Assembly: GCA_023548195.1 (NCBI GenBank)
Contig: JAJHZJ010000696.1
Location: forward strand, 1,737,843 to 1,801,842
DNA: 64,000 nucleotides
Origin: Bettongia penicillata ogilbyi
Taxonomy: Eukaryota > Chordata > Mammalia > Diprotodontia > Potoroidae
Direction: 5' to 3'
Part shown: one piece after another, positions 37,771 to 48,005 of the stretch
How positions within the stretch are numbered: position 1 is the first letter of the stretch
Layout: each line of letters opens with the position of its first letter
The notes under the pieces: generated by a model
Seen by the model: the letters and a program-made list of their open reading frames with translations, nothing else
Databases searched by the model: none
Told to the model about the DNA's origin: nothing
Position numbers and translations under genes: made by a program

Positions 37771-38004
37771 ATTTTTCTATCAGGAAGTCTGTGATCCTAT
37801 TGTGACTTTAACCACTCAGGGCCTCAGTTTTCTCAACTGTAAAGCGGTCCTTTCTGGGTCTGAGTCCTCTGTTTACTGAAAACGATGCTACCTTTGGTTA
37901 CCTTACATGTTTGTTCAAAGCGAATAGGGATATTGTTGCCCTTGGGAAAGTCACCGGTCAGGGCCCGATGCCTTGCGTCCCCAAATGAAATTGGGGATTA
38001 CCAG

Positions 38005-38215
38005 TTCAATCGGGTCCCACTCTCTTCGTTATCCCATTGGGGTTTTCATGGCAAAGATACTGGAGTGGTTTGCCACGTCCTTTTCCAGCTCATTTCACAG
38101 ATGAGGAAAATGAGGCAAACGGTTAAGTGACTCGCCCAGTGGCACACAGCTGAGGCTATATTTGAATTCAGGTCTTCCTAATTCCAGACTCGGTGCTCTC
38201 TGCATCGTGGCTCCC
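38005..38215 (-). repeat. tRNA-headed SINE 0.2 kb upstream of CpG island
   Basis: TTGGGGTTTTCATGGCAAAG, GAGTGGTTTGCCACGTCC and TTTGAATTCAGGTCTTCCTA. It has gained CpGs compared with sibling copies. Confidence 0.88.
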
Positions 38216-38439
38216 TCGGGGCATGGTCCTTGAGGACCGTTTTAGTCTCTTTCATTGTCAGCCTTACCCGTGGCAGGCTGGAATAAATGTTTTAAAAGAC
38301 ACAATTAATTACAACCTGAGGTGTGAGGCAGTTTCTGCATTACAGTTCGGAATTAGGGAAAGTTGTCTCCAAATTAGCCAATGTTGGACTTCCTTCCTAT
38401 TAGTTCAAAAAGCAGTTGGAAAGTGGAGGCGGTGAGAAG

Positions 38440-39194
38440 GGGAAGGCGGGATTTGAGGAAAAGAAATCGTTTTCCTTTCGGAAGTCTGCATCTTTCAGTG
38501 GAAAAGAGCCCTCTGTCCACTGAAAGCCAAAGGGACTTATTTGGACAGGGAAGGTTACGGGGTCTTCTTCTCCCTCGTTTCGCAGGTCTGAGCAAGTCGC
38601 GTCCTTCCTTCCTCTTCTCTCGCGTCCTCCGGGTCTGGACCAAAGGCAGGGAGACCGTTGGTCCTCCGCCAGCTCTGTGACCCACCCCCCCTTCCCCATC
38701 GCTGTCTATCCTTCCACCCCCCACCCCCCGCCCCGCCCTTGCTCCCCCCTGGGAATGATGCTGTCCTCGCCAGCGATGTGGAGCTCGAAGAGAGACAGAG
38801 GAGGGCGGAGGCGGGAGGGCTGGCTGCGCTGCCCGGAGGGGCCCCGCCACCGCCGCCGCTGCTCAGGGCGCACATCTGGCCGCAGCTGCCCAGGGAGCAC
38901 CTCTGGCCGCGGCCGCTGCCTCTAGCGCAGGTTGGATGGTGCGGGCCGAGAAGCAGCGCGGGCTGGGCTCGGGCCGGGCTTTCTCTCCCCTCCAGCGGCT
39001 GAGCCGCGGGCCCTGCCCTGCCCGGCCCCGCCGGGCTCCCTCCGGGGGCCGCCTCCAGGGCAGCGGGCCGCGCGGGCTAAAGGGGTGGGGGCCGAGGCGG
39101 AGCGAGGAGTTGGAGGGGGCTGCGGGGGCCGAATCGGGCAGCCCTCCCCAGTTCTGAGCCGAGCCCCAGCCCGAGCCCTGGGCGGTGGGCCGAG
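38440..39194 (+). promoter_or_regulatory. TRPC3: CpG-rich TRPC3 promoter and 5' UTR
   Basis: Composition changes sharply from AT-rich repeats to GC- and CpG-dense sequence at about 38440-38560, and stays so through exon 1 to about 39660. GC boxes occur at 38726-38741 (CCGCCCCGCCC type). A CCAAT box lies at 38378-38382, just upstream of the listed span. I see no TATA box at a convincing position, so a dispersed CpG-island promoter is likely. The transcription start cannot be fixed from sequence. ATG codons at 38755 and 38936 would be upstream starts if transcription begins before them. Confidence 0.75.
38936..39157 (+). other. Candidate upstream ORF in TRPC3 leader (73 codons)
   Basis: The only ATG between 38940 and the TRPC3 start lies at 38936 and opens a frame ending in TGA at 39155-39157, 37 nt before the main ATG. 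Its context has T at -3 but G at +4, so it is a weak-to-moderate start. The peptide is Arg/Gly/Pro rich, as expected from any CpG island frame, and resembles no family I know. If included in the mRNA it could dampen translation; it is unlikely to make a functional protein. Confidence 0.3.
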
Positions 39195-39409
39195 ATGTCC
39201 ACCAAGGGCAGGAAGTGGAAGGAGCCTGCGAGGGGGAGAGTGACCTTCCTGGCTCAGGAGGACGAGGAGCTGCAGACGCAGCGCGGGGGTCGCTGGGGCT
39301 GGAGGGGCGTCAACGGGGGGCTGGAGCCGCCGCCCCAGCTCGGCTACGGGGAGAGCCCAGCTGAGCCTCGCGGCGGAGAGCTGCCTCGCTCCCCACTGGG
39401 CAGTAGCCT
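39195..39409 (+). CDS. TRPC3: TRPC3 coding exon 1 (long-isoform N-terminus, residues 1-71 plus 2 nt)
   Basis: This is the first coding exon of transient receptor potential canonical channel 3, a plasma-membrane, diacylglycerol-activated non-selective cation channel acting downstream of phospholipase C. The ATG at 39195 follows an in-frame TAA at 39078-39080 and has G at -3. The peptide opens MSTKGRKWKEPARGRVTF and contains WRGVNGGLEP, which match my memory of the human long isoform (MSTKVRKCKE..., WRGVNGGLEP). Between these blocks the acidic run of human TRPC3 is shorter, and the tail is Pro/Gly rich. The exon ends AGCCT, followed by a strong donor GTGAGT at 39410, leaving phase 2. The two leftover bases plus the first base of exon 2 make a Leu codon (residue 72). 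The next residues continue in frame into the TRPC3 ankyrin region. The segment is cytosolic with no signal peptide. Identity is firm because both exons point to the same gene. Confidence 0.93.
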
Positions 39410-39474
39410 GTGAGTACGATCTCCAAGCGCCGGCACGCGGGGGGCAGGCTTGGAGAGACCGAGGCAGAAGACTA

Positions 39475-39509
39475 GGGGCGGGGAGGTGGGGAGGGCAGGG
39501 GAGGCGGGG
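39475..39509 (+). other. G-quadruplex motif in TRPC3 intron 1
   Basis: Six G-runs of 3-4 (39475-78, 39480-83, 39488-91, 39493-95, 39498-501, 39506-09) are separated by loops of 1-4 nt on the sense strand, 65 nt after the exon 1 donor. It can fold in the non-template strand and in pre-mRNA. Confidence 0.8.
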
Positions 39510-39766
39510 CCGGTGGCCCCTTAGCAGCGCGAAGTTAGGGCTTTGAGCCCCCGGCCGCGGGGCTGACCCCGCAATCTAACGGCCCGAGGGAAACTCTGAG
39601 CAACTTTTCTTCGGGCCAGGAGGCCCGCCAGTGGAGTCCTCGATGGTGCCTACTATGTGCAAAGACTGAAAGGGGGGGACGGCGCTCCGGGGTCACAGAA
39701 GGTAGACAGGCAAGTAAGCAGACAGGCTCTCAGGCACATAGAGGGTCAGGCGGAAGGGCAGATAAA

Positions 39767-39850
39767 ATGATGGACAGAGGGAGGGAGAGAGGGAAAGAGA
39801 GGGATAGAGAGACAGAAAGAGAGACAGAGAGAACGGGAGAGACGGAAAGG

Positions 39851-39881
<31 letters not shown>

Positions 39882-39966
39882 GGACAGAGGGAGAGACAGA
39901 GAGACAGAGACAGACAGAGACAGAGACAGACAGAGACAGAGAGACAGAGACAGAGAGACGGAAAAG

Positions 39967-40022
<56 letters not shown>

Positions 40023-40070
40023 GAGAGCGAGCAGACAGAGACAGGTGGTAGACTGGCAGAGAGACAGGCA
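39767..40070 (+). repeat. (GA)n/(GACA)n purine-rich array
   Basis: GAGAGACAGAGA units with a pure GA run at about 39968-40026. Frames through it on either strand are artefacts. Confidence 0.96.
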
Positions 40071-40440
40071 GAAAGACCATTAGGTTAGACAAGTCAACGC
40101 ATTGACAGAGGCCAAAACCCAGGCCGGCAGACAGACAGGCCGGGAGATTGGTAGGCAGACAGATTTGAAGCTAGGCAGGCAGAAGACCGAAGACCCTCTG
40201 ACAGGAAGACGGAGAGACTGACAGACAGCAGATTAAGCTGCCAGTGACAGGCAGACAGGTAGAGGCAGAAAAGCTGAAGGGCAGACTGGCAGATTGGAAG
40301 ATAAACAGTCAGGAAGAAAGGAGAGGCAGACAGACCCACAGGAAGGCAGCAATCAGACCTGCAAGGTCGGCCACTGGAATAGACAGACGGGCGGGCAGGC
40401 GGACCGATGGGTAAAGACAATGAAAGGCACAGACTGGCGG
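40071..40440 (+). repeat. Degenerate (GGCAGACAGACA)n tract
   Basis: Imperfect CAGACAGGCAGA words continue the preceding array with growing divergence. Confidence 0.75.
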
Positions 40441-40444
40441 CTTG

Positions 40445-41585
40445 AACCCGGGCGGCCTGGGCACGCGAAGTGCTCAGGGAGAGGAACCTGCTGTCCGATG
40501 AACACCCAATCCAATAGACACTCTCTGCAGTCAAACCAGTCCAAGCTCGTGGAGCGGGTAGACAGGAGGTCCACCCCCTCCCGCACTTCCCCCCAGGTCA
40601 CTGGCCGCAGCGAGCCTCGCCCACCCCCCCACCCCCAGCCCAGATCGAGCAACTTAGGCTTTTGGCCCCAACCCGGGAAAGAAGGCTTCCCCGTCCCAGG
40701 GCGAGGGAGTCTCGGTGGCAGCGGTAACCGAGCAAGGGACGGGGGAATTCTGTCTGTCCGGCTTAGCCTTCCCAAGAGGAAGAGAGATGCTCGAGGCAGT
40801 TATAACTGGGGCTGTAGCGGGGTGAGGGGCTGTTCTGAACGTGATTGTGTGGTGGGAGCTCAGTGGCCATGCTCCTTCCTTTGTGGGGAGGGAAGGGTCC
40901 CGAGCCAGGTGGAGGAAGGTGAGGAGGGAGAGGACAGCGAGAGGTAGATTCGTATCAACCTGGTAGCCTAGGGCGCCTGAAGACCCTCGGGGAAAGTGGA
41001 CCGAGAGGCCGGGTGCTTTGGGTGGCTAGTTCCAGAAACTGTATTTCACCCCCAACTCGGTTTAGGGGGCTTGCTGGAGGAACAAACAACCCTAGGCAGG
41101 GAGAGGGATCCCAAGGAATCTGGTCCCTGACTTGCACAGCAATGCTCTTAAATTCGGAGACCCAATCAAGATCCCACCTTCCCCAGCAAGATGCTGTCGG
41201 TTTGTTTCAGTGTGTACCAGGCGTGTTGTTAAATAGGCCAGAGTGGAGGAAGCCAAGTTAGTGTACTGGGTGCCTATTAATCGCGACTGAATCGGAGATG
41301 GGCTTTGGAGGTGAGGGAGGAAGTCTGGAAAAGTGGATGGTGCTCTTGGCCTGGAGTCTTAAGACCGAAGGATGTCAGAATGCAAAAGGACCTTACCTTA
41401 CAGGTCGTCTCCAGGAACTCGTAACCTGGTTTGTGATAAATACATTTCAATACAATTGGTTTCCTTTTGTAATCTTATGTATCTTATTTTATACTCTTAA
41501 GAATATTATTCTGAGAAGGGGTTCATTACGCTTCAGCAGGCTGTCACAGGTGTCTGTGACGCCCGAACCCTGACCTGGTCCGACT
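40445..41585. other. Intron 1, GC-rich to AT-rich transition, nothing recognised
   Basis: The CpG shore fades out by about 41000. The frame from 40294 to 40947 begins in repeats and has no domain. Confidence 0.45.
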
Positions 41586-41589
41586 TGGT

Positions 41590-41825
41590 TATGGAAAGAA
41601 TTCTGGTTTGAGGTTAAAGGACCTGGATTCAAACCTGCATTTGCTAATTACCATTCTTAGGACCTTGGGCAAATCACTTCATCTCTCCAGACCTCCGTTA
41701 AAATGAGAGGGGTAAAAAAATGTTTTTACATACAATTGGGGAAAAAATTAAATTTTAAAGAATGTAAAAAAAATGAGGAATTGGATTTAATACCTCCAAA
41801 GATCCCTTTCAACTTCAAATCCTAC
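41590..41825 (+). repeat. MIR interrupted by a short L1 tail
   Basis: CAAATCACTTCATCTCTCC is separated from TCCCTTTCAACTTCAAATCC by an L1 tail at 41708-41769. Confidence 0.75.
41708..41769 (+). mobile_element. 5'-truncated L1 tail with target-site duplication
   Basis: TTTTTACATACAATTGGGGA followed by A-rich sequence is the L1 terminus. AAAATGAG flanks it at 41700-41707 and 41770-41777. Confidence 0.7.
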
Positions 41826-41924
41826 TAACTCCAAAGGTCACAGGTAGAGTAGGAGAACTGGTCATTGCCAGTACAAGTAGGCTGCTATTAGATTCAAGAC
41901 TCTTTCCCTAGAGGTATTCTCCAG

Positions 41925-42060
41925 AGAGTTAGAATGCAGTCTGATCCTTACTAGGTATGTGACCTTGAACATGTCCTTTCATTCTATGTCCTCCTCTGTA
42001 CAATGATAAAGTGAAGCCTCTGCCAGCTTCTAGTTCTAACATTTTGTGATTTTGTGAGGA
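41925..42060 (+). repeat. MIR fragment
   Basis: TATGTGACCTTGAACATGTC and TCCTCCTCTGTACAATGATA. Confidence 0.65.
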
Positions 42061-42141
42061 TGGTGTGTATACCTTCTATTCTGCACACAGCATGGTCCCT
42101 TGAGAATGGTAAGGTGAAAAGGTCCACCCTTCTGCCAAATA

Positions 42142-42177
42142 GTGTGTGTGTGTGTGTGTGTGTGTGTGTACACACAC

Positions 42178-42216
<39 letters not shown>

Positions 42217-42350
42217 ATTATATATATAATTGTATATATATGTATGTGTGTATATGTACACACAATATACATATACAAACATACACACATATGTATAAGT
42301 GTGTGAATATATATACATATATATATATATATATACATATATTTGCTCCA
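42142..42350. repeat. (GT)n-(AC)n-(TA)n cruciform-prone tract
   Basis: A GT run meets an AC run at about 42169. TA runs then flank a perfect 20-nt palindrome at 42214-42233 (ACAATTATAT and its complement). Confidence 0.95.
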
Positions 42351-42519
42351 ATATTTGAGTCTGGGCAAATTCTTTAAACACGAAATACAGCTTAAAGAGG
42401 ACACTTGAAGACTGATCTGAAGGAGGACATGAGGAAAAGGTTCCTATTGGTATCTAAAATTTGGGGTCAGTGGAAACCTCTGAGGCAATTTTGTTGTTTC
42501 ATATCGATCAGTCTAGTGG

Positions 42520-42805
42520 GTAAAGGAAACTAGTTGGCTCAGTGGATAGATCTGCTGGGTCTGGAGTCAGGAAGACCTGAATCAAATCTGACCTCAGACA
42601 CTTACTAGCTGTGTGCCCCTGGGCAAGTCACTTCACCCTCTTTGCCTCAGTTTCCTTATCTGTAAAATGAGCTGGAGAAGGAAATGGCCAACCACTTCAA
42701 TGTCTTTGGCTAAACATAAACAAAGCAAATAACAAATAAACAGCAATGAAAACCCAACCTGCATGAGGTCACAAAGAGTCAAACAACTGAACAGCAGTCT
42801 AGTGG
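42520..42805 (+). repeat. tRNA-headed SINE with internal insertion
   Basis: TGGCTCAGTGGATAGATCTG head, GAGCTGGAGAAGGAAATGGC, then about 35 nt of A-rich sequence (42713-42749) before GGTCACAAAGAGTCAAACAA. Confidence 0.9.
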
Positions 42806-42884
42806 GTAGGAGAAATATTTTTTTCACAGACTTTTATAGCTAGCATTTTGGGGATGTGTGTTTATAAATAATAACCAACATTCA

Positions 42885-43135
42885 TGAGAGCAAAGATTTG
42901 GAGCTTAAAGGGACTTTAGACATAGCTAGCCAACCCCTTAATTTTATGGATTGGGGAACTGAGTCATAAAAAGAGGAGATGAGTTGTCCTAGGTCTCACA
43001 GGGAGTGGGTGGCAGAGTAAAAGACTTGGACTCAGTTCCTCAGAGTAGGGATTGTTTCATTCGTTGTATTTCTGCCCCCAGTACCCAACTCAGTGCTTGG
43101 CACATATATTAGGCTTTTCATAAATGTCTGTTGGT
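42885..43135. repeat. MIR-like fragment (-) and L2-type 3' end (+)
   Basis: GGAGCTTAAAGGGACTTTAG and GGATTGGGGAACTGAG (reversed SINE), followed by GTGCTTGGCACATATATTAG and TAAATGTCTGTTGG (L2 end). Confidence 0.6.
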
Positions 43136-43249
43136 CATTTGACCCAAATCTATGTTCTTTCCAATCTATGGAGCTGTCTCCCATTTTACGACTTTCAAGG
43201 AACTTTTGATTCACATTAGCTTCTTAGATTCCCACAAAAAACCTGTTAG

Positions 43250-43435
43250 GTTTGGTCCTGCAGGTAATTTTAACTCCACTTTGAAGATTGAGGAAATGGA
43301 GATTCAGAGTGAGTGAGTGACTTGACCATGGTCACACGCAGCTAGAAAATGTTCATGGCAGAATATGAATGCAGATCTTGCACATTCCATGTTCCAGGTT
43401 CAATATCTTCTCACTCTACTGTGTGGTATATAGTT
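43250..43435 (-). repeat. MIR
   Basis: GAGGAAATGGAGATTCAGAG, GACCATGGTCACACGCAGCT and a diverged head CTTCTCACTCTACTGTG. Confidence 0.65.
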
Positions 43436-43749
43436 ATGTAGTTTAAGAGATCTTACTTCTCCCAATAAGGAAAGAAAGGTATGGTAATGGGGTGGAAAAG
43501 AGAGAAGAGACATATGGAGATGGACCCTTTAACTTCAAGTGGTAAAAATGAAAAATTTTCTTCAGGTAGGAAGAGTTGCCCTCTCGCCAGTCCCTGAATT
43601 TAGAATCTCTGTAGTCAAATGCAGACTCATGATAGGATCACGGACACCGTAACAGCAACAGCTCAGTGAAAACAACTGATGACTTAGGTCCTCATTAACC
43701 TCTAAGACTTACAAAACACTGTTCTCCCAATAGTCACCTGAGGTGAGCA

Positions 43750-44080
43750 GCTAGAAAGGACTTTATAGGCCATATAATCTAACCTCCTTCATTTTATACA
43801 TGAAAAAAAAAATCTATGTTCCAAAAAGGAGAAATGTCCCACTCCCCTCCCTCCAAGGTCTCACAGCTACTTAGTGGCCAAGTAGAATTTGAATTCAGGT
43901 TCTTTGACTCTAGAATTTGAACTATTTTTACCATACCATGAGGGTTCTCTTGTTGTGTTGTGATGCTAATTTTACAGATGAGCCCACTGAAGGACAGAGA
44001 GGTGAAATAGGTCCTGAAGGAAGGGTTAGGTCTGGATTCACCTCCAGGACCTCTTGACTTAGGGACACAGAAATTACAGG
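43750..44080 (-). repeat. Two adjacent MIR-like SINE fragments
   Basis: First: GAAAGGACTTTATAGGCCAT to GAATTCAGGTTCTTTGACTC. Second: ATTTTACAGATGAGCCCACT to GTCTGGATTCACCTCC. Confidence 0.65.
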
Positions 44081-44254
44081 AGCACACAAAGAATATAATG
44101 TACCATTTTGAAATTTGACCAGAATCCGGGAGAGAGCATTATACTCTGTCCAGAAACATTGCCTTGGCTAATCAAGATACATAACACACGTCCAGTACCT
44201 TTTGGTTGGTTATTTACTTACATGATTACCTGGTATTCTGTCATGATATTGTCA

Positions 44255-44425
44255 TGGGATCATAAATTTAGAGCTGGAAGATGCTTTGGAGGCTGAGTAC
44301 AAGCTTTCATTTTACAGATGAGGAAACTGAGGCACAGAGCTATTAATTGACTTGTCTAGGACACATGGTAATCTGAGAGAGGGTCTGATTCCAAGTCCAG
44401 TGCCCTATACATTGTGCCACACTGA
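44255..44425 (-). repeat. MIR-like SINE
   Basis: GGATCATAAATTTAGAGCTG, GATGAGGAAACTGAGGCACA and CAGTGCCCTATACATTGTGC. Confidence 0.85.
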
Positions 44426-45390
44426 GGCGTTGAGACAGAATCAACCTAGAGAGGATGGTGCCTGCATGATCTTGTCTGTGCTTAGTACTTGGTCATGTAC
44501 GGCTCAACTGCCTATTTTAAACCTAGCTTTCCTTAAGTCTTTTCCGAGCAAACCAAAGACTAATACTTACATAGTAAAGGAAGCTATTGGGTTACAATTC
44601 ATAAAATAATAAATGCAGCAGTTCTCCAACCCCTTCACAGACATGTTTTGCAACTCCTGAGAAAAACATCCTAAGTTGTAGCAGAAAAAATGTCTTCACT
44701 TGGTAGACAGTCTGTAATTGAGATGTTTCTCCTGGCATCAGAATTCTCCTGGTGACTTTAAGGAAAACCCATCTGTGGTTATTTTACAGAACTTGGTTCA
44801 TGAGAAAGCTGCTGGTTTGTTCAATAGCATCACCTTTCACACAGGTGAGCATGAGGAGGAGGATGGCAGAACAAATGAGACTCTTGTTGTGGGTTTCAAT
44901 TTAGCATCTGCGTGCATGTGTGTGCCATCTGTGCTAAAGGGTCAGTCAAAAAAGCAATGAGTTATCCCAGTCTATACTAATTAATTTGCTTAAGCCACAC
45001 TCCTTGAAAGCAGTTTCCATGATCAGGCAGCCCTTGACAAGTGAGAAGAGTGGTGCAAAGAGAGGGAAAGCAGCTCACTGAAGGCTCCTTTCTCATTAAC
45101 TGGTCCTTAATGCGGGCTTTTTGGTCTTTCTTCACTCATTGTACTCATCATTCAGTTCTCTAGCAAAGAGTTTGTGGTTTATTATTGAAAAACATTTTTG
45201 TGGATACCATTTGATTTTTTTTTCACACCGGCCATCTCCTGATGTACCCGACTCTCTGAAACATGCCCTTGTAATCAGGATTAAGCAAAAAACAGAGGTA
45301 CAATGAGTATGTACCACAGTACTGTCTTCTCTAAAATGGAAATCGTTCATTTCAACAAATCAAAGAGTCTCCTTGGTCATTGTAGCAGCA
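44426..45390. other. Intron 1, unclassified
   Basis: No repeat or exon recognised. Short frames lack splice or domain support. Confidence 0.4.
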
Positions 45391-45394
45391 TCGG

Positions 45395-45800
45395 TTAATG
45401 GCTTGTCATACACTGTTAATTTGCCAAATATTTTACAAATATCTCATTTGATCCTCAGGACACCCTTGGAAGGAAGGTTCTCGTGTTGTCCTCATTTTAA
45501 GGATGGAATAGGGATCAGAACTGGAGCTAAGGTTTTGCTAGGATGTAGAACTCCTGGAGGAAGTTGAGCAGTACCTTCTTTGTCCCTCAGAGTCTTAGGG
45601 AGAGGCCTAAGGCATTGAGAGATTTCTGACCCAAGGTTAGTCATGTCAGAGGTAGGGGATTCCAACCCACATTTTACTAGATTTAAGGCTGGCTCTCCAC
45701 CACTCCAAATGGAGGCAGAGGTTAAATGACTTGCCTAGGGTCACACAGCTACTAAGTGTCTGAGGCAGGATTTGAACTCATATTTTCCTCAGTGCTTTAT
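45395..45800 (-). repeat. Two CORE-SINE fragments
   Basis: ATATCTCATTTGATCCTCAG (45441, CORE region) and GACTTGCCTAGGGTCACACA (45729), separated by about 150 nt of unclassified sequence. Confidence 0.65.
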
Positions 45801-46159
45801 CAGTGGTGTATGGGGTATAGGGGTATTCAAAGAGGACTGGTACTTCTGTTGTGAGGGTTGCTGACTCCTTTTCAGGGTTGCTCATCCACCTTTGGTGTCC
45901 CTCTGATCCCCAACTCTTATCTGTGGCTCCAAGAAGCTGTAGCATGTGCAATGCCACACCTCAGTAAAATCATCTCAGCAGATGAACTAAACTAGGTTGA
46001 AGGTAACTCAGTAGGTCTCAGACCCTGGGTGAGTTAAGGGGAGGTTTACCTGAAGCGTGTGAAGACTTCACTGGAGGACTGGGCAAACAAGGACAATTGT
46101 TCCAACAGCCATGGAAGGTGGCTGAAGCAGGCACTGTGTAAAGCTTAGAGCTTGGTCAG

Positions 46160-46355
46160 ACGTTGAAGATGCCAAGATCATCCACTGCATTCTGGGCTAT
46201 CAGTGGTCATCCTGACCTTTGTCTCAACATTGGATTCTGATGACTCTAGAAGAAAGACTGAGACTGATGACCTGGTACAACTCTGCCTCACTTAAATCCG
46301 ATTCACCCAAGAGTCATAATGTCATAATGTCAGCCTGGGATGCGATCACCTTGGA
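46160..46355 (+). repeat. Headless composite SINE 3' module
   Basis: TGCCAAGATCATCCACTGCA, TTGGATTCTGATGACTCTAG and CTGCCTCACTTAAATCCGAT. It has a short AGTCATAATGTCATAATGTC duplication. Confidence 0.75.
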
Positions 46356-46499
46356 AACAGAAGAACAAGCAGCAGCTGCACGCCGCCAACTCTAATCATT
46401 GCCTATGCATTCTCCTAATGCCACTTTTCCTTCAGCTCTGCATCATAGGGATCTTCTACATTGGTCCAAATTTCTCATATTTGTGGTTTCTTATCCTGA

Positions 46500-46680
46500 C
46501 TTATACACTTACTCACTGTGTGACCCTGGGCAAGTCACTTAACCCTGTTTGCCTCAGTTTCCTCATCTGTAAAATGAACAGGAGAAGGAAATAGCAAACC
46601 ACTCCAGTATCTCTGCCAAGAAAACCCTAAGTGGGGGCATGAAGAGTCAGACACCACTGAGCCACAACTGTGCAGTAACT
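46500..46680 (+). repeat. tRNA-headed SINE, head missing
   Basis: Starts at TTACTCACTGTGTGACCCTG and runs to the tail CATGAAGAGTCAGACACC. Confidence 0.88.
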
Positions 46681-46900
46681 TATTCCATACCATTCACATA
46701 CCATAATTTGTTCAGTCATTCCCCAATTGATTGGCCACCTCTTTCTTTACAATTTTTTGTTATTATGGTTTGCTCTTAAAAAGCAGTACAATACAGTTCT
46801 TTATTTAGGTCCTTTCATCATCTAAAACTTGTTGTTACAGAACAATGTTTATGCTTGAGTGGTGATTTTTCTACCTTTTTTTCACACTGCATTGCACAAA
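46681..46900 (-). repeat. L1 3' fragment
   Basis: CATACCATAATTTGTTCAGT and CATTCCCCAATTGATTGGCC, reversed L1 3' words. Confidence 0.7.
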
Positions 46901-46924
46901 ATCATTTTAATGATTCCAGTCAGG

Positions 46925-47190
46925 TAGGTAGTGAAGTAATAGAGAGTTAGGACTAGTACCAGAAAGACCCGAGTTCAAATTTAGCCTCATATATTCTCTA
47001 GTTGTGTGATCCTGGGCAAGTAACTTAGCCTCTGTTTCCTCAATTGTAAAATGGGGATGATTGCAACACTTACCTCCAGGGTCGTTGTGAGAATCGAATG
47101 AGGTAATATTTGTAAAGAAAGCACTTAGCACCATGCCTGGCACATGGGGAGCACTGTATAAATGTTAGCTGTTATTCATGTTATTGCTAT
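46925..47190 (+). repeat. MIR-tailed SINE
   Basis: TTGTGTGATCCTGGGCAAGT, AAAATGGGGATGATTGCAAC and a 3' GTATAAATGTTAGCTGTTAT. Confidence 0.88.
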
Positions 47191-47369
47191 TTTGGAAATG
47201 GTGCAAATCTTCCTGGGAGTTAGTGATCATTTATCATATATATATATAGTAAAAGTAAATTATAAATTAAATTATTCCCTTTGTCCTGATCAGACCATAC
47301 CTCGATATTGAATTCCATTCTGGGATACATATTTTAGGATAGTTATTAACTATCTGGAACATGTAGAGC

Positions 47370-47695
47370 AGAGCATCTAGGCTGGAGAGAGATCATTCCA
47401 AGTGAAAAGGAATTAATGAAACTCTGGGAATGTAGAGAAGATGACACAGGGAGACTGTAAGAACTGCCTTCAACCATTTGGAGCGCTGGAATGTGGGAAA
47501 GGATTTTGATTTGTTTTCTTGGCCCCAGAGGCAGAACGAGGAAGGTGCAGAGACACCAATTTTGGTTTGATGTCAGAAAGACGCACATCAGGTCTTTTCC
47601 CCTTTACTGGAGATCTCCCAAGCAAAGGCTGGATGACTATTTTTAGTCCAATTGTTAGATTTTCATCAGCTCTGATGGCTGAATGACCTTTCACC
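47370..47695 (+). repeat. CR1/L3-type LINE 3' end
   Basis: AACTGCCTTCAACCATTTGG, TTGGCCCCAGAGGCAGAACG, GCAAAGGCTGGATGAC and a diverged end TTTCACCTCTGAGATTTTGT. Confidence 0.65.
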
Positions 47696-47871
47696 TCTGA
47701 GATTTTGTGAGTCTGTGATAGCCATGATTTACAGAAATACTTTCTTCTCCATTCAAATCAAAGTTACCTCTTACCTTACTTACCACATTCTTCATAAATT
47801 TACCCAAGGAGAGATACCAAATTCAAACCTATGACATTCTTGTGGAGAGCATACGTGAAATAAGATTGCTC

Positions 47872-48005
47872 AGTCAACAAGCATTTATTATGCACCTACT
47901 GTGTGCCAGGCACTGAGCTAGTTGTTGGGAATGCAAAGACAAGAAATAAAACAGTCCTTGACTTCGAGGAGCTTACATTCCATCTGGAGAGAGATATACC
48001 CAAGA
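47872..48005 (-). repeat. L2-type 3' end
   Basis: AACAAGCATTTATTATGCAC, CTACTGTGTGCCAGGCACTG and CGAGGAGCTTACATTCC. Confidence 0.8.

Noticed and set aside
38374..39002. Overlapping frames on both strands through the CpG island
   Set aside because: GC-rich sequence is stop-poor; peptides are Arg/Pro/Gly rich and mutually overlapping, without homology.
39730..40947. Ser/Leu-rich, Arg/Glu-rich and mixed frames in the GA/GACA array and beyond
   Set aside because: Low-complexity translation; no domain, no splice context, and the region is intron 1 of TRPC3.
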